The notes under the pieces were generated by a model. That model worked only from the letters and a program-made list of their open reading frames with translations, made no database searches and was not told the origin of the DNA. The position numbers and the translations under genes are program-made. Shown here piece by piece: positions 1 to 9,047 of a DNA stretch of 31,904 bases. This DNA comes from Pilatotrama ljubarskyi (Eukaryota > Basidiomycota > Agaricomycetes > Polyporales > Polyporaceae): contig MU277684.1 in assembly GCA_022385805.1 (NCBI GenBank), positions 417,234 to 449,137 on the forward strand. Direction: 5' to 3'. The stretch's first letter is position 1. Every line of letters begins with the position of its first letter.

Positions 1-661
1 GGGACTTTGCGATCCGTTGCGGAGGCTGCGAAGCTGCGAAGGCCTGCGGAACTGTGCGAAGAACTGCGAAGAACTGCGAAGATGCGCGAAGGGAGCGGCT
101 TCGGTGCTCCGCGGCCTCGTGCGCGGAGTGGGGTCGCATCACCGCCTCAACGTCTTTGCGCAAAACGGAGGCGCCGGCGACCCAGGGAGCAAGCCGCGCA
201 AGATATTTTGCCTTCTTCTTCTCAGGCAGCTCCACAGGTCGAGCGGGGATGTTCCAGAGGAAACCAATGTATACGAAGGTCAGCGCGAAGGGCACATGCT
301 TCCGAGGCGGGGAGCGACGTCGAATGTGAGCGACTCATCGAAGGGATATACAAAGGAGCTGTCGGCAAGGGTCGAGCTTGGATAGCGAAAGAACACAAAG
401 TCGTCCACCCACTTCAGCAGGTCTGAGACACCATGAGAACGAAAGATGCGCACAGTACCGTCACCAGCACGCCCAAAGATGCCACCTGAGCTGCGCCCGC
501 CGAAAGCGACACAGTGGTCAACGTAGACGAGGTTGTCCCACATGACAATGACATGGTTGTGATGAGCAGGCAGGACGGGCATGGTGCGGTAGGCCTTCTC
601 CACATCATTGACAGATGCCTGCGCGCCAGGCGGAGCCTTCAGGACAAGCAGGACGCAGTCC
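1..661 (-). pseudogene. Reverse-transcriptase-like gene, 3' part (split by the gypsy element)
   Basis: Read on the minus strand, the frame runs from the gypsy insertion point towards the left edge. It contains a palm-type segment 'NDVEKAYRTMPV' (RT motif A, Asp followed by the KAYRT loop), 'VDHCVAFGG', 'GIFGRAGDG', and 'LLKWVDDFVFFRYP', whose WVDDF is the RT YxDD-like catalytic box. This pattern belongs to a reverse-transcriptase family common in mushroom genomes, possibly DIRS-like; I cannot fix the class. One frame stops near 277-279. The next conserved stretch ('FVYIGFLWNIPARPVELP', then 'KYLARLAPW') lies in another frame at about 295-175, so a frameshift is present near 280-300. The gene continues upstream at 11502-11770, beyond the inserted element. 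Family assignment is from memory of motif patterns; the break and the frame are seen directly. Confidence 0.7.
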
Positions 662-666
662 GCAAA
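662..666. repeat. Target-site duplication of the gypsy element, left copy
   Basis: GCAAA directly precedes the left LTR. The right LTR is followed by GCAGA. The 5-bp size is typical of Ty3/gypsy integrases, and the single mismatch is a transition. Confidence 0.7.
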
Positions 667-923
667 TGTAAAAATGACGAAGAGACTCTGCTACCCCTGT
701 CCTCGGAGTATTCTGGACCGGGCTGTATTGGCTCGGCGTACTCGTAAGGATGGTGGGGATGTGCAGAAAGTCTGCTCCCACCAGGCGCCCAAGTCCCGAA
801 CCTTGGGGCGCCGTACGCGTAGATGTGGATTACATGCTATCTAATCTATGGGCGCTTAGATATGCCGTAATGATTCCGGAGGCCGAATACCTCCTTACAC
901 GCCTTTAGTCGTGGATTCTCACA
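667..923 (-). repeat. 3' LTR of the gypsy element (left copy)
   Basis: 257 bp, TGTAAAAATGAC...GATTCTCACA. It aligns without gaps to 11245-11501 and differs at six positions, all transitions (about 2.3 percent). It is the 3' LTR because the genes read on the minus strand and the polypurine tract abuts its right side. Confidence 0.93.
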
Positions 924-954
924 TTCTCCCCCCCTAGACCCGTTATACGGGTCT
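924..954 (-). promoter_or_regulatory. Polypurine tract with adjacent perfect hairpin
   Basis: On the minus strand the bases just upstream of the 3' LTR read AGGGGGGGAGAA (936 to 924), a classic plus-strand primer for retrotransposon reverse transcription. Immediately next to it, 936-954 is a perfect inverted repeat (arms AGACCCGT / ACGGGTCT, loop TAT). The tract follows from position and composition; a role for the hairpin is inference. Confidence 0.8.
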
Positions 955-1276
955 GATAGATTAATGAAAAGGTGCAACCAGAAGCACCGCTACGTCCATA
1001 TATATAGCGCACGATGAGCGCTTGGTGAGAAGAAGAGAAAGTGCAACCAAAAGCACAACTACGTTCATTTGTATAGCGCACGACGAGCGCTGTAAGAGAC
1101 TAGGGGCACCATATTGATCCTCTTCGCTCCCATAGTAGTGAGCCGCGGCCGTGGGAGTACCGACCGGGCGTAATGTTGGCATATGAAAACGCCGGCGTGC
1201 GATGACGCCCGTATGGCGCTCTATGCTCGGATGATATCCTGATACTCAGAGCACTTGAGTATCAGTGTGTTGGCAC
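937..1276. other. Non-coding 3' region of the gypsy element with imperfect direct repeat
   Basis: Between ORF3 and the polypurine tract I see no coding frame. Two imperfect copies of an approximately 60-bp unit lie 69 bp apart. The segment starting GTGCAACC at 972 recurs at 1041, and TAGCGCACGA-GAGCGCT at 1005 recurs at 1074. Nothing else is recognisable up to the ORF3 stop. Confidence 0.6.
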
Positions 1277-3252
1277 TCATGCCGTTTCGTCCATGGCGGT
1301 ATTACCGCCGGACCCTCCTTGAGGTCCTTGAGGATCAATTTGACCCACGTTATTGCCCGTCGGGGCGGGGTTAGCTGATGAGGGCGGTATTTGCCCTGGT
1401 TCCACTTCCCTGTCCTGCGGTGAGACGTTAGTGGCAGGAGGAATGGGAGGAGCGGGCTGCCCCGTGGCGGTGAAGCCTAGTTCCTGGATGGTGGGGACGT
1501 TAGTGACGTCCGTGACCGCACGTGGTCCCTCGAACTGGAGATTCGGCTCCTCCAGGTCCATGCCGTGATGGGCCGCTCGCGCTCTGTACGCAGTGCGCTG
1601 GATGCGAGATGCCATGTCAAACGTCATGCCCATTTGGGCGTACCAGAATGCAACATGGAAGATAGATAGTGAATTATCGCTAATGGGGCTGGGGTACCGC
1701 CGGAGCTGCCATTCTGCTCCTATGGGGTATCCCCCCAGCTCGGTTATCCGCCGGTACAATCCCGGCACGGAGAACAAGACGTTAACTCGGTTGAGCCACA
1801 CGCCCCTTTCGGCCGGGGCGCGGTTGCGCGCCAGAGGCCATCGAGCCCATGCCCAGAACTCTGCACTGGACAATGTAGGGCCACCCGTAGCGTTCCGCTC
1901 CATCCACAGAGGGATTCGGTCCTGGTAGGACGTCATCCATGCCCGATGCTCGCTTGGTTGAGCCTCAGCCCGAGGCTGATTGCGCCGCAGGCCATCGAGC
2001 TCGGAGGCGGGGCGCGTCTCGCGTCGGTAGCCCAATATTTGGGCAGCTCCCTCCCGGTGCCTGTAGATGGGCACAGGGAGATGGGCGGTGGAGGCTGGTT
2101 CTAAACCAGGCGGCGTATAAGCCACGGGGTGGCCGACCGTGGCCAGAGGGTGGGCACGGTCAGGGTTCCGCCACGAATTGGCAAGCACCCGCAGACCTTG
2201 TACCCCGGTCATAGCGGGGTTGGCATTGACCTGCCGTAGTAAATGAAGGATGCGGGCCCGTGCTTGGCCCATGTCATTGGCTGCCGCGCGCATCAACTGA
2301 CGAGCTTGTGGCTCAGTGACGGGCATGAAGTCGTGCCAATGGTCGGCGACGCGAGGATCAGAGTCCTCTGGCTCGGCTAGCAGTTCATAAGGCCAACCTG
2401 GAATGGGGGGTCTCTCCCATTCCACAGGTCTGGCAGAACTGGACGTCCTTGACGTTGTTCCCGGGCCCGGTGGAGCAGGTACGCCTCGGCGAGCGTTGCG
2501 CATCTTCTGGCGCAGAGTCTTCTTCCGGATATAGTCTTCGTCGACTATTTCCGGCTCGTCGTCGGATGAATCCAAACTCGAAAGCTATGCCCGCGCTGTT
2601 CCGCGGTGGCGCATAGCCCGCCGATGAGGTGGTGTAAGGGGCACTAGACCCAGTTGCTTGCCGTGTAACGGCATTATGGTCCCGAGAGATCCCAACAATT
2701 GGTGAGCGGGAGCGAAGGGACGATGAGCTGGACGGGCCCATAAGGCCCAAGCGTGAGGGTAGGCGGCAAGGCGGGCTGTCTCCCCATCGGTCGTGTTGTC
2801 GCCCGGACGGGTACGACCGGGGACCATTGTCCTCCGGTAGGTAATCCGGGTGAAGCGGTGGATATGAGCGCGTTGCGCTCCCTCGGGATTGCCGAGCACG
2901 ATCGTGTGTTCGCGACTCCTCGAACCTGTGCTGCAGGTCGTCGTGCCTGTCCTGCAAGTCGTCGTGCATGTCCCGCGCTTGGTTGCGCTCTAGACAGAAT
3001 TCTTCCGCCCGTGCCATTTCCTCTCTTAGCCGCCGTTCCAACTCGGCCACCTGTTGCGCATGCGCCTCGCGCATCTCCCCCTCCCTGGAGCGATTATGCT
3101 CCTCGAAGTAAGCCCAGAATCGGGCCTGCATCTGCTCCTGGACGCGCGTCATCGCGTCGCGGAACGAGGGGTCGGACACCCCCGCTTGCATATGGCGAAT
3201 GAAGTCACCGCAACATGGGCACCCTGTGGGGTGGGCAACCAACAGCGGCTGG

Positions 3253-3260
3253 TCAGGTAC
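3253..3260. repeat. 8-bp target-site duplication, left copy
   Basis: TCAGGTAC immediately left of the 535-bp insertion; the identical octamer lies at 3796-3803. Confidence 0.85.
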
Positions 3261-3462
3261 TGTTGAACTTCCAGGGTTGCGTACTGGCCATACGTGGTCC
3301 GGAGGTCACAGGTGGCTGTGTTACACAGCATGGACATTCCTACTTACCGTATATAGTTTCTTTTGTTCTTTGTACGATACTTCTCATCCGGACACTTCTG
3401 GACTTCTCCAGTGCGTTCTACGCTGTTTCGGATCCCTATGGACTCGTCTAGATAGTTCTAGT

Positions 3463-3498
3463 CGATGGTGCGATACTTTCACCATCCTCGCACCATCG
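3463..3498. repeat. Perfect hairpin inside the 535-bp insertion
   Basis: CGATGGTGCGA (3463-3473) and its exact reverse complement TCGCACCATCG (3488-3498) around a 14-nt loop. Confidence 0.85.
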
Positions 3499-3600
3499 TC
3501 TTACTCATCGTATGCTAGGTCACATGCCCTCCTTTCTTCGCTTACTCATGCGTCCTCTGGACTTGTATATAAGGAGGACATTCTCTGCCCCTGCTCTTCA

Positions 3601-3743
3601 GTCTTTCGCTCACAGACTGAAGAGTAAGTACTATACATCTATGCTTACATATATGATTTACTTACCAAGTACTTGTAGCTCTCTTTGTGCAGCTTACAGG
3701 TACTTACTCTATGCAATACAGTCTTTCGCTCACAGACTGAAGA
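3601..3743. repeat. Direct repeats of a 23-bp palindromic unit in the 535-bp insertion
   Basis: The unit starting GTCTTTCGCTCACAGACTGA occurs at 3601-3623 and, with identical core, at 3721-3743, exactly 120 bp apart. At the first copy the flanks extend an inverted repeat to CTCTTCAGTCT / AGACTGAAGAG. A second short repeat (CTCTTTGTGC-GCTTACAG) occurs at 3681-3699 and 3746-3764. Confidence 0.8.
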
Positions 3744-3795
3744 CTCTCTTTGTGCGGCTTACAGTCGTGCTCCTGCCTTCTAGGTTCAGAGTTCA

Positions 3796-3803
3796 TCAGG
3801 TAC
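3796..3803. repeat. 8-bp target-site duplication, right copy
   Basis: TCAGGTAC, identical to 3253-3260. On the minus strand it encodes the 'VP(D)' of the ORF3 junction. Confidence 0.85.
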
Positions 3804-4308
3804 CGGGGCCCATGTGAGCCCAGGGATGGGCATCAGTGGTGGCATGGCCGCGGGTGGCACGGGCGGCATAGCCGCCGGTCGCGCGAAAGGGACTACAGTG
3901 GCCCCGGGGTAAGAGGTTGGGGCGTACGAAGACACCGCGACTGGCTGGTGAGGAGGATGAGGTGCCGCATAGGGCACCGTAGGTGCTTGTATGGGCGGCC
4001 CTGCTTGTCGTGGGGGCGAGGCCCCATAGTTTGCCCCGTATGCTGGCGGGTATCCGCCTGGAGCGTAATGGTACATCAGCGCCGGAGCTTGCGCCTGTTG
4101 TTGCCATTGGCCCGCATAGGGGCCGCCTGGGTGGTATTGCACATTATACTGCGCTGGCGCGGGGTCTTGGCCCATATTGGGCATGAGCGGCGGGTAGCCA
4201 TGATCACCCGCGGGGTTGTTTTGAGAGGCGGGCGAAGCCGCCAGGTTGTCCACGGCCATGTCGGCCTGTTGTGTCTGCGGCTGCTGCTGCTGAGGGGGCT
4301 GAGACATG

Positions 4309-4681
4309 GTGGCGAGTTGGAGAGCGTGGGTCTGAGCGCTGGTGGTGGAGAGAGAGAGAGTGAGGAGGGCGCGTGCGCGTACTCGTCGACGGCGACTAGC
4401 CGTTGAAATTGCAAGTACGGAGCGCCGGCGGCCGTTCAATCATTTCGGTCTCCGATTGGTATGCGACGCGTAACGGTCTCGTGACCGTTCCTCTCTCTCG
4501 GGGCCGGCCCGAGGCACCGGCTAGATCTTGCTCATCTCGGCGCCACTGTCTCGGAGCCATCGTCTGGCTCTTGGCTACTGAGCCTCAATGCGCGGCGTAA
4601 TCACGCCTGGGCTGAATCATAGCCCACCGAGGCTAACTTGGGTTTCTAATGGCCGCTTTTGGCCTTCTTCCTTGGCAGTGA
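4309..4681. other. Spacer between pol stop and ORF3 start
   Basis: About 370 bp with no supported gene. The minus-strand frame upstream of the ORF3 ATG stays open for some codons but is Arg/Ser-rich and shows no domain. It may hold the ORF3 promoter or leader; no clear signal is visible. Confidence 0.4.
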
Positions 4682-5561
4682 TCACCATGAATTCACGCCC
4701 ATTAGACGACAATATTCGTCTAGAGCTGCAAGATCCTTGCAATGCTCGTAAGGTTCCCATGTATGGTCGCCCAGCGTCCACCGGACGTGGAATCGGCACT
4801 TATTGCCATCCCACTCGTGACCGACGATCTCGTCAACGTGCCATTCAGCGGTTTCATCCGCTCCGAAATCGTAGAACGCGCGAGCTTCGCGCTTCGGGAA
4901 CGTAACATCGTCGTTCGGTTCATACCGTCGTAATAACGACACATGGAACTGCGGGTGTATCTGCCGGTCTTTCAGCTCTCGCGGCAAGTCTAGCACGTAG
5001 TTGGACGTGCTTAGCTGACACTCAAGGACCTTATACGGTCCAATATATTTCGGCACGAGCTTTCGCGCTCTGCCCTTGGGCACCGATAAATTCTTGGCGG
5101 ATAAATATACGAGGTCATTGACCTCAAATTCCGGCTCGGCTTGCCGGAATTTGTTCGCTTGGTGCGCTTGGGACACCCTCGCCTCAATAATGGCGTCATG
5201 GGCCATCTCCAAATTGGCCAGTGCTCGTTGCGCAAATTCGCGCACCCCTTGATAAGGAGTATCAGTCTTTATACCTTCATCGATCGTGGCAAATAGCCAT
5301 AGTTGAGTTCAAACAGTGCAAAGCCCGTGGTGGAGCTCACTGCCAAGTTAATGGCAAATTCCGCAAGCGGAAGCTTCTCATACCAGTCTAATTGGTCCGG
5401 CGAAACAGTCGCCCTCAGAATTTGAGTTACTGAGCGAATAGTGCGCTCGCTCAATCCATCCGTTTGGGGATGGAAAGATGTGGACATGAGCAATTTAGCC
5501 CCCATGAGCCAGTGTAGCTCTTTCCAGAATCGAGAAGTGAATTTGCTGTCTCTATCAGAGA
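4682..5561 (-). pseudogene. Gypsy pol: integrase C-terminal part and chromodomain
   Basis: Continues the integrase after a frameshift near 5560-5575. The second catalytic Asp is in 'SDRDSKF' (about 5547-5560), followed by 'LLMSTSFHPQTDGLSERTIRS', which holds the catalytic Glu. A second frameshift near 5270-5290 separates 'YGYLPRS' from the following 'GVREFAQRALANLE'. The rest encodes the integrase C-terminal fold ('DLVYLSAKNLS', 'KYIGPYKVL', 'HPQFHVSLLRRY') and, at about residues 135-180 of that open frame, a chromodomain ('EWHVDEIVGHEWDGNKCRF...RWTLGDHTWEP'). Chromodomains of this type guide integration to modified histones. The stop is at 4682-4684. Confidence 0.9.
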
Positions 5562-7826
5562 CTATGGACTCAGGTCAGGTAGTCCATGCAACCGCACTAC
5601 TTCGCGTAGGTATATGAGGGCCAGTTCGTCGGCCGTGTTAGTGGTTTTCACCGGTATAAGGTGAACCATCGATGTGAGCCGGCATACGATCACCCAAATG
5701 TAATTGTACCCATTCGAGGCTGGAAATGGCCCCACAAAATCCATTGAAATGGATGTCCACGGTATTTGTGGGATCGGGAGGTTGTGTAACCATCCCGATG
5801 GTAGCTTGGTGGATGTTTTGGCCATATGGCATATTCCGCAGGATATACAGAATTTGTCAATGTCCTTCCGAAGGGAAGGCCACCAAAACCATCGCCGGAC
5901 ATATTCAGATGTCCTTTGGGGCCCTAAGTGGCCCAGCGCGGTATGCGCTCGTTCCAGTATGAGCCCGGGTATCGAGCGCGCTTTATAAAGCGCTCGAGGT
6001 AGACAGACAACCTCTTCATCTTGTCTATTCTTGGTGAATAGTATTCCATCCCGCATAGCGAATGCGCTATGCCCATCGGAATTAGTGATCACTTTCGCAA
6101 ACGTGGAATCCTTCACGTAGCCGGCTTTGACGGCCTCCCAGAACCCTTTATCCGCATCCACAGGTTTCCGCAGTGAGGGACCGGATGTTAGGGATTCAGC
6201 CAACGTAGGGCTAGAGGTATCATTAGACGACGTAGTCGCCTCAGTCGTCTCCGGCTGGTACTGCTTGTATTGAGCAGCCTCTTGGGTTTGATCTTCGACC
6301 GACTGTATCGGTCGTTGGTTAGCTTCTTCACGGGCTTGTTGCGCTGCTTTCCTTGCGGAGCGACGTAGAATACGTCCAGCCCAAACTTCAATTAATCGAG
6401 ATTGGGGAAGATCGTCCCCTTCTGGATCCAACCGAGTGTCCGCGTTTACGAATTGGTGATCCGGCACCTCATCGAGTGCATTGTCATTCTCGTGATAACG
6501 AGATAGACAATCCGCAACCTTGTTAAGGTGTCCCGGAATATACGTAATATCATAGTCGAACCGTGCGAGGTACTCGTACCAACGAATCTGTCGTCGACTA
6601 GGGCGTGGCACACCCTTCAGAAATTCCAACGCCTTGTGGTCGGTGACCACATGTATCCTTCGGCCTAGAAGCTTATCTTCCCATTTGAGAAGGCCTTCTA
6701 TTATGGCCAGAGCTTCATGCTCGTAAGTGTGATAGGCACGTTGTGCCGATGTAAATTTCTTGGATAAAAATCCAGCAGGGCGGCACGTTTGCCACTCGGG
6801 TCCTTGGCCGTAGAGGGCACCTACTCCGTATATCGAAGCGTCGCATATGAGCCAAATAGGCTCTGGTTTGCTGGGATCAATAGGCCGTAGTATCGGCACC
6901 TTACAGGCTAAAGCCTTGATGGCTTCAAAACACTTATCGTGCAAGGCTCGCCACACAAATGGCCTATTATTGTGCACCATATCCGATAGTGGTGCCGTAT
7001 ACGCCGTGACATCTGGCATGAAGTGGGCCAGGTAGTTGACGAGGCCTAAAAACCTCTGTACCTCATGGTACGAGCGAGGGGTGCGCCATTCCCTTATTCG
7101 ACTCATCTTCTCGGTGTCGGCATGTAAGCCGCGGTCATCTATCCGATGACCCAGACAGTCCAAGTCCTTGGAGAATAAGTTGCACTTGCTACGACTAAGG
7201 AACAGCTTCGCTTTGCGGAGCACATCAAACACCAACTTCAGGTGCTTTTCGTGGTCCGCACGTGTATCCGAGAAGACGAATATGTCGTCTAAATACACAT
7301 GCACGAATCGGCCAATGTATTCTCGGAATAACGTAGTCATCAGATGTTGAAATGTCGAAGGGGTGTTGGTATCGCCCTGTTGCATGACTTCGCTGACGAA
7401 CGTCCTGTAGGGCATCGCGAAAGCGGTCTTCCATACGTCCTCCACTATTATGCGGACTTGCTCATAAGCATCGGACAGGTCTATTTTAGAGCGATATTTC
7501 GCTCGAGCGACATCCATCCGAATCTGGTCTTGATCCGGAAATGGAGTCAGGTCATGCACCGTATTCTCATTACGCTGTCGTGCATCCACTACGGTGCGTA
7601 ATTTGCCATTCTTCTTTGCCACGCAGAGCAAAGGAGCAGCCTGAGACACTGTGGCTGGACGCCACCAACCGGCCTTCACGTACCGGTTAATCTTGGCGAG
7701 CAACTCACCCTTGATCGCGTCCGCGCACCTTGGAAGGTGATATTTGTATATCTTTTTCTCATCGATTAGGGGAATACGATGGTTTATTTCCCTATAGGGA
7801 GGTAACTCCTCTGGCGGTGGACGCAT
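5562..7826 (-). pseudogene. Gypsy pol: reverse transcriptase, RNase H and integrase N-terminal part
   Basis: An open stretch of 754 codons. RT: 'VYLDDIFVFSD' with YLDD at about residues 178-181. RNase H: acidic residues in 'ICDASIYG' (about D329), 'TYEHEALA' (E369/E371), 'VTDHKAL' (D396) and 'KVADCLSR' (D439), so all four are present. Integrase: HHCC zinc finger ('RAHTALGH' and 'CISC', about 628-663), then the first catalytic Asp in 'SMDFVGPFP' (about 696). The frame ends early because of a frameshift near 5562-5575. Upstream it stays in register with the protease through five stop codons, so it was part of one gag-pol frame. The enzyme copies element RNA into DNA and inserts it. Confidence 0.95.
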
Positions 7827-9047
7827 AATGTCCTCTGTCGCCTTGTACCATCGTTTCCTGAGCTTGATTAGCTCTTCCTAGCTCTCGTCAATGACGAAAC
7901 CCACATGGGTTCAACGAATTTGTTCGTCGTCCCATTGTTCGCTTGCGATACGGTCGAGTAAACCGTTGACCCCATATGGGTCCTCAAAGCCGAATCGGTC
8001 TCTACAAGGCCCTATCGACGAGTGTAATGTCAGCACAGCTCGTTCTTCGAGCTTAGGTACTGGGTGATCTTTCGCCCTCCCTTGGTGTCGTATCGGGATT
8101 GAAACGGCTTCTATGCCGTCTCCTCCCCCTCCCGACGACCTCTCGGGCACGGCATAGCGGGATTGAGGAGGCTCCACTCGTGTGGAATCCGCCATGCGTC
8201 GCTAATTGGGCCGTGAATCATCGTTCACTGCCCATTTGATTGGGCCTTTCGAGTGCCTTTTAGGAGCCGATATCGGCTCTTCCTCCTTGAATAAGGGTAT
8301 ATTGTGGTCTCCCACTAACACTCAATCGCGTGCAAAATCTAGTACGATGCCGTGTTGTCAGCAGAATACTGTGCCCAATATGGCATCATATTTATCGATG
8401 TCAACGACATCGAAATAGTGTGCTTTCCGCACCGCACCCAAGGCTATTTCAGCCTGCGCACCAAAGTTAATCTTCGTACGACTTCCTTTGGTGCCTAATT
8501 GGAGCCCTACTGGCTCGACCAAATCGATGCGGTCAGCTTTGCACAAATATGCGAACTCTGGTGTGATGGAGTCTGTTGTGCATCCCGAATCGGAAAACAC
8601 TAATGCTTTCACACCGTTGATCAGTATTTCTGCGCACAATGTGCGCTGCGCCTCCAATGTACGGCGTGGTTGCGCCGATGGGTCCGTTATTCGACGCACC
8701 TTAGTGTCGTACATCCACGCATGTTGCATGCCCTTGTCAGGGGCCACTGCCATACTATGTATACGAGGCTCGGTGGCCTCGGACGATTTCTCCAGTGTCT
8801 CCACCCTCATCCCGCCGAAATATTCAGCTTCCCCATAATTATTGGGTTCCCAATCAGGGCCTTTGGATACTTTGTCCTCTGACTCGTATTGCGAGCCCCC
8901 ATATCCGTATTCGGATTCTGGGTATCCCTCAGCGGGGTTGACCTCCTCGACGGTCTCTGGGTCAGCCGCCTCTATCGGCTCATCTCCTGGAACTCTGTCG
9001 TCTTCTACAGGAGCCATTTGACGATGATGTTTGTCATTGGAAGTGTC
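7827..9047 (-). pseudogene. Gypsy pol: aspartic protease and protease-RT linker, with stops
   Basis: The protease core is seen in 'ALVFSDSGCTTDSI' (catalytic D-S-G, near 8590), a flap-like 'LGTKGSRTKINFGAQ' and 'DKYDAILGT', a retropepsin fold that matures Gag-Pol. An acidic Glu/Tyr-rich stretch precedes it. In the same frame the sequence carries TGA at 8358-8360, TGA at 8322-8324, TAG at 8202-8204, TGA at 7911-7913 and TAG at 7878-7880, before reaching the long RT frame at 7826 without a frame change. None is TAA, and all can arise by a single transition from Arg, Gln or Trp codons. A 7-bp duplication (9048-9061) separates it from gag. Confidence 0.88.

Larger units (their letters stand above)
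3261..3795. mobile_element. 535-bp non-autonomous insertion in ORF3 (solo LTR-like or MITE-like)
   Basis: The insert begins TGTTGAACTT and ends AGAGTTCA, so it has TG...CA ends and a short inverted TGAACT. It is flanked by a perfect 8-bp duplication. Removing it plus one duplication copy gives an uninterrupted ORF3 frame, which proves the boundaries. Inside are a perfect 11-bp-arm hairpin (3463-3473 with 3488-3498), a plus-strand TATATAAG at about 3565, and a 23-bp repeat at 3601 and 3721 that is itself an inverted repeat (CTTCAGTCT / AGACTGAAG at the first copy). A 19-bp repeat also occurs at 3681 and 3746. An 8-bp duplication fits hAT- or KDZ-like DNA elements; TG...CA ends with an internal TATA box fit a solo LTR. 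Type unresolved. Confidence 0.8.
1277..4308 (-). pseudogene. Gypsy ORF3: extra gene between chromodomain and 3' LTR, interrupted
   Basis: The start is the ATG at 4308-4306 (MSQPPQQQQP). The N-terminal part is Pro/Gln/Ala/Tyr-rich and looks disordered. Removing the insertion 3261-3795 and one 8-bp duplication joins 'LTWAPVPD' to 'QPLLVAHPTGCPCCGD' in frame. There follows a coiled-coil-like segment (AELERRLREEMARAEEF), a Ser/Arg-rich linker, and then, after a 1-nt shift near 2585-2600, 'DSSDDEPEIVDEDYIRKK' and a globular C-terminal half with 'WERPPIPGWPYELLAEPED' and 'VADHWHDFMPV'. Without the insertion the gene would be about 829 residues. I see no signal peptide or membrane segment, so it does not look like an envelope gene. 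Similar C-terminal halves are frequent in basidiomycete genomes as uncharacterised proteins. Function unknown; the position, on the same strand inside the LTRs, makes it part of the element. Confidence 0.75.

Noticed and set aside
7..426. Plus-strand open frame of about 139 codons at the left edge
   Set aside because: Low-complexity Arg/Ala composition, opposite to the conserved RT-like minus-strand frames.
3601..3743. CRISPR-like repeated unit
   Set aside because: Only two copies, palindromic, inside a eukaryotic mobile insertion; no array and no cas genes.
3330..3785. Intron of ORF3
   Set aside because: GT/AG-like sites exist, but the exact 8-bp duplication at 3253 and 3796 with perfect frame restoration identifies an insertion instead.
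1277..4308. Retroviral-type env gene
   Set aside because: No signal peptide, furin-like site or membrane segment in any part of ORF3.
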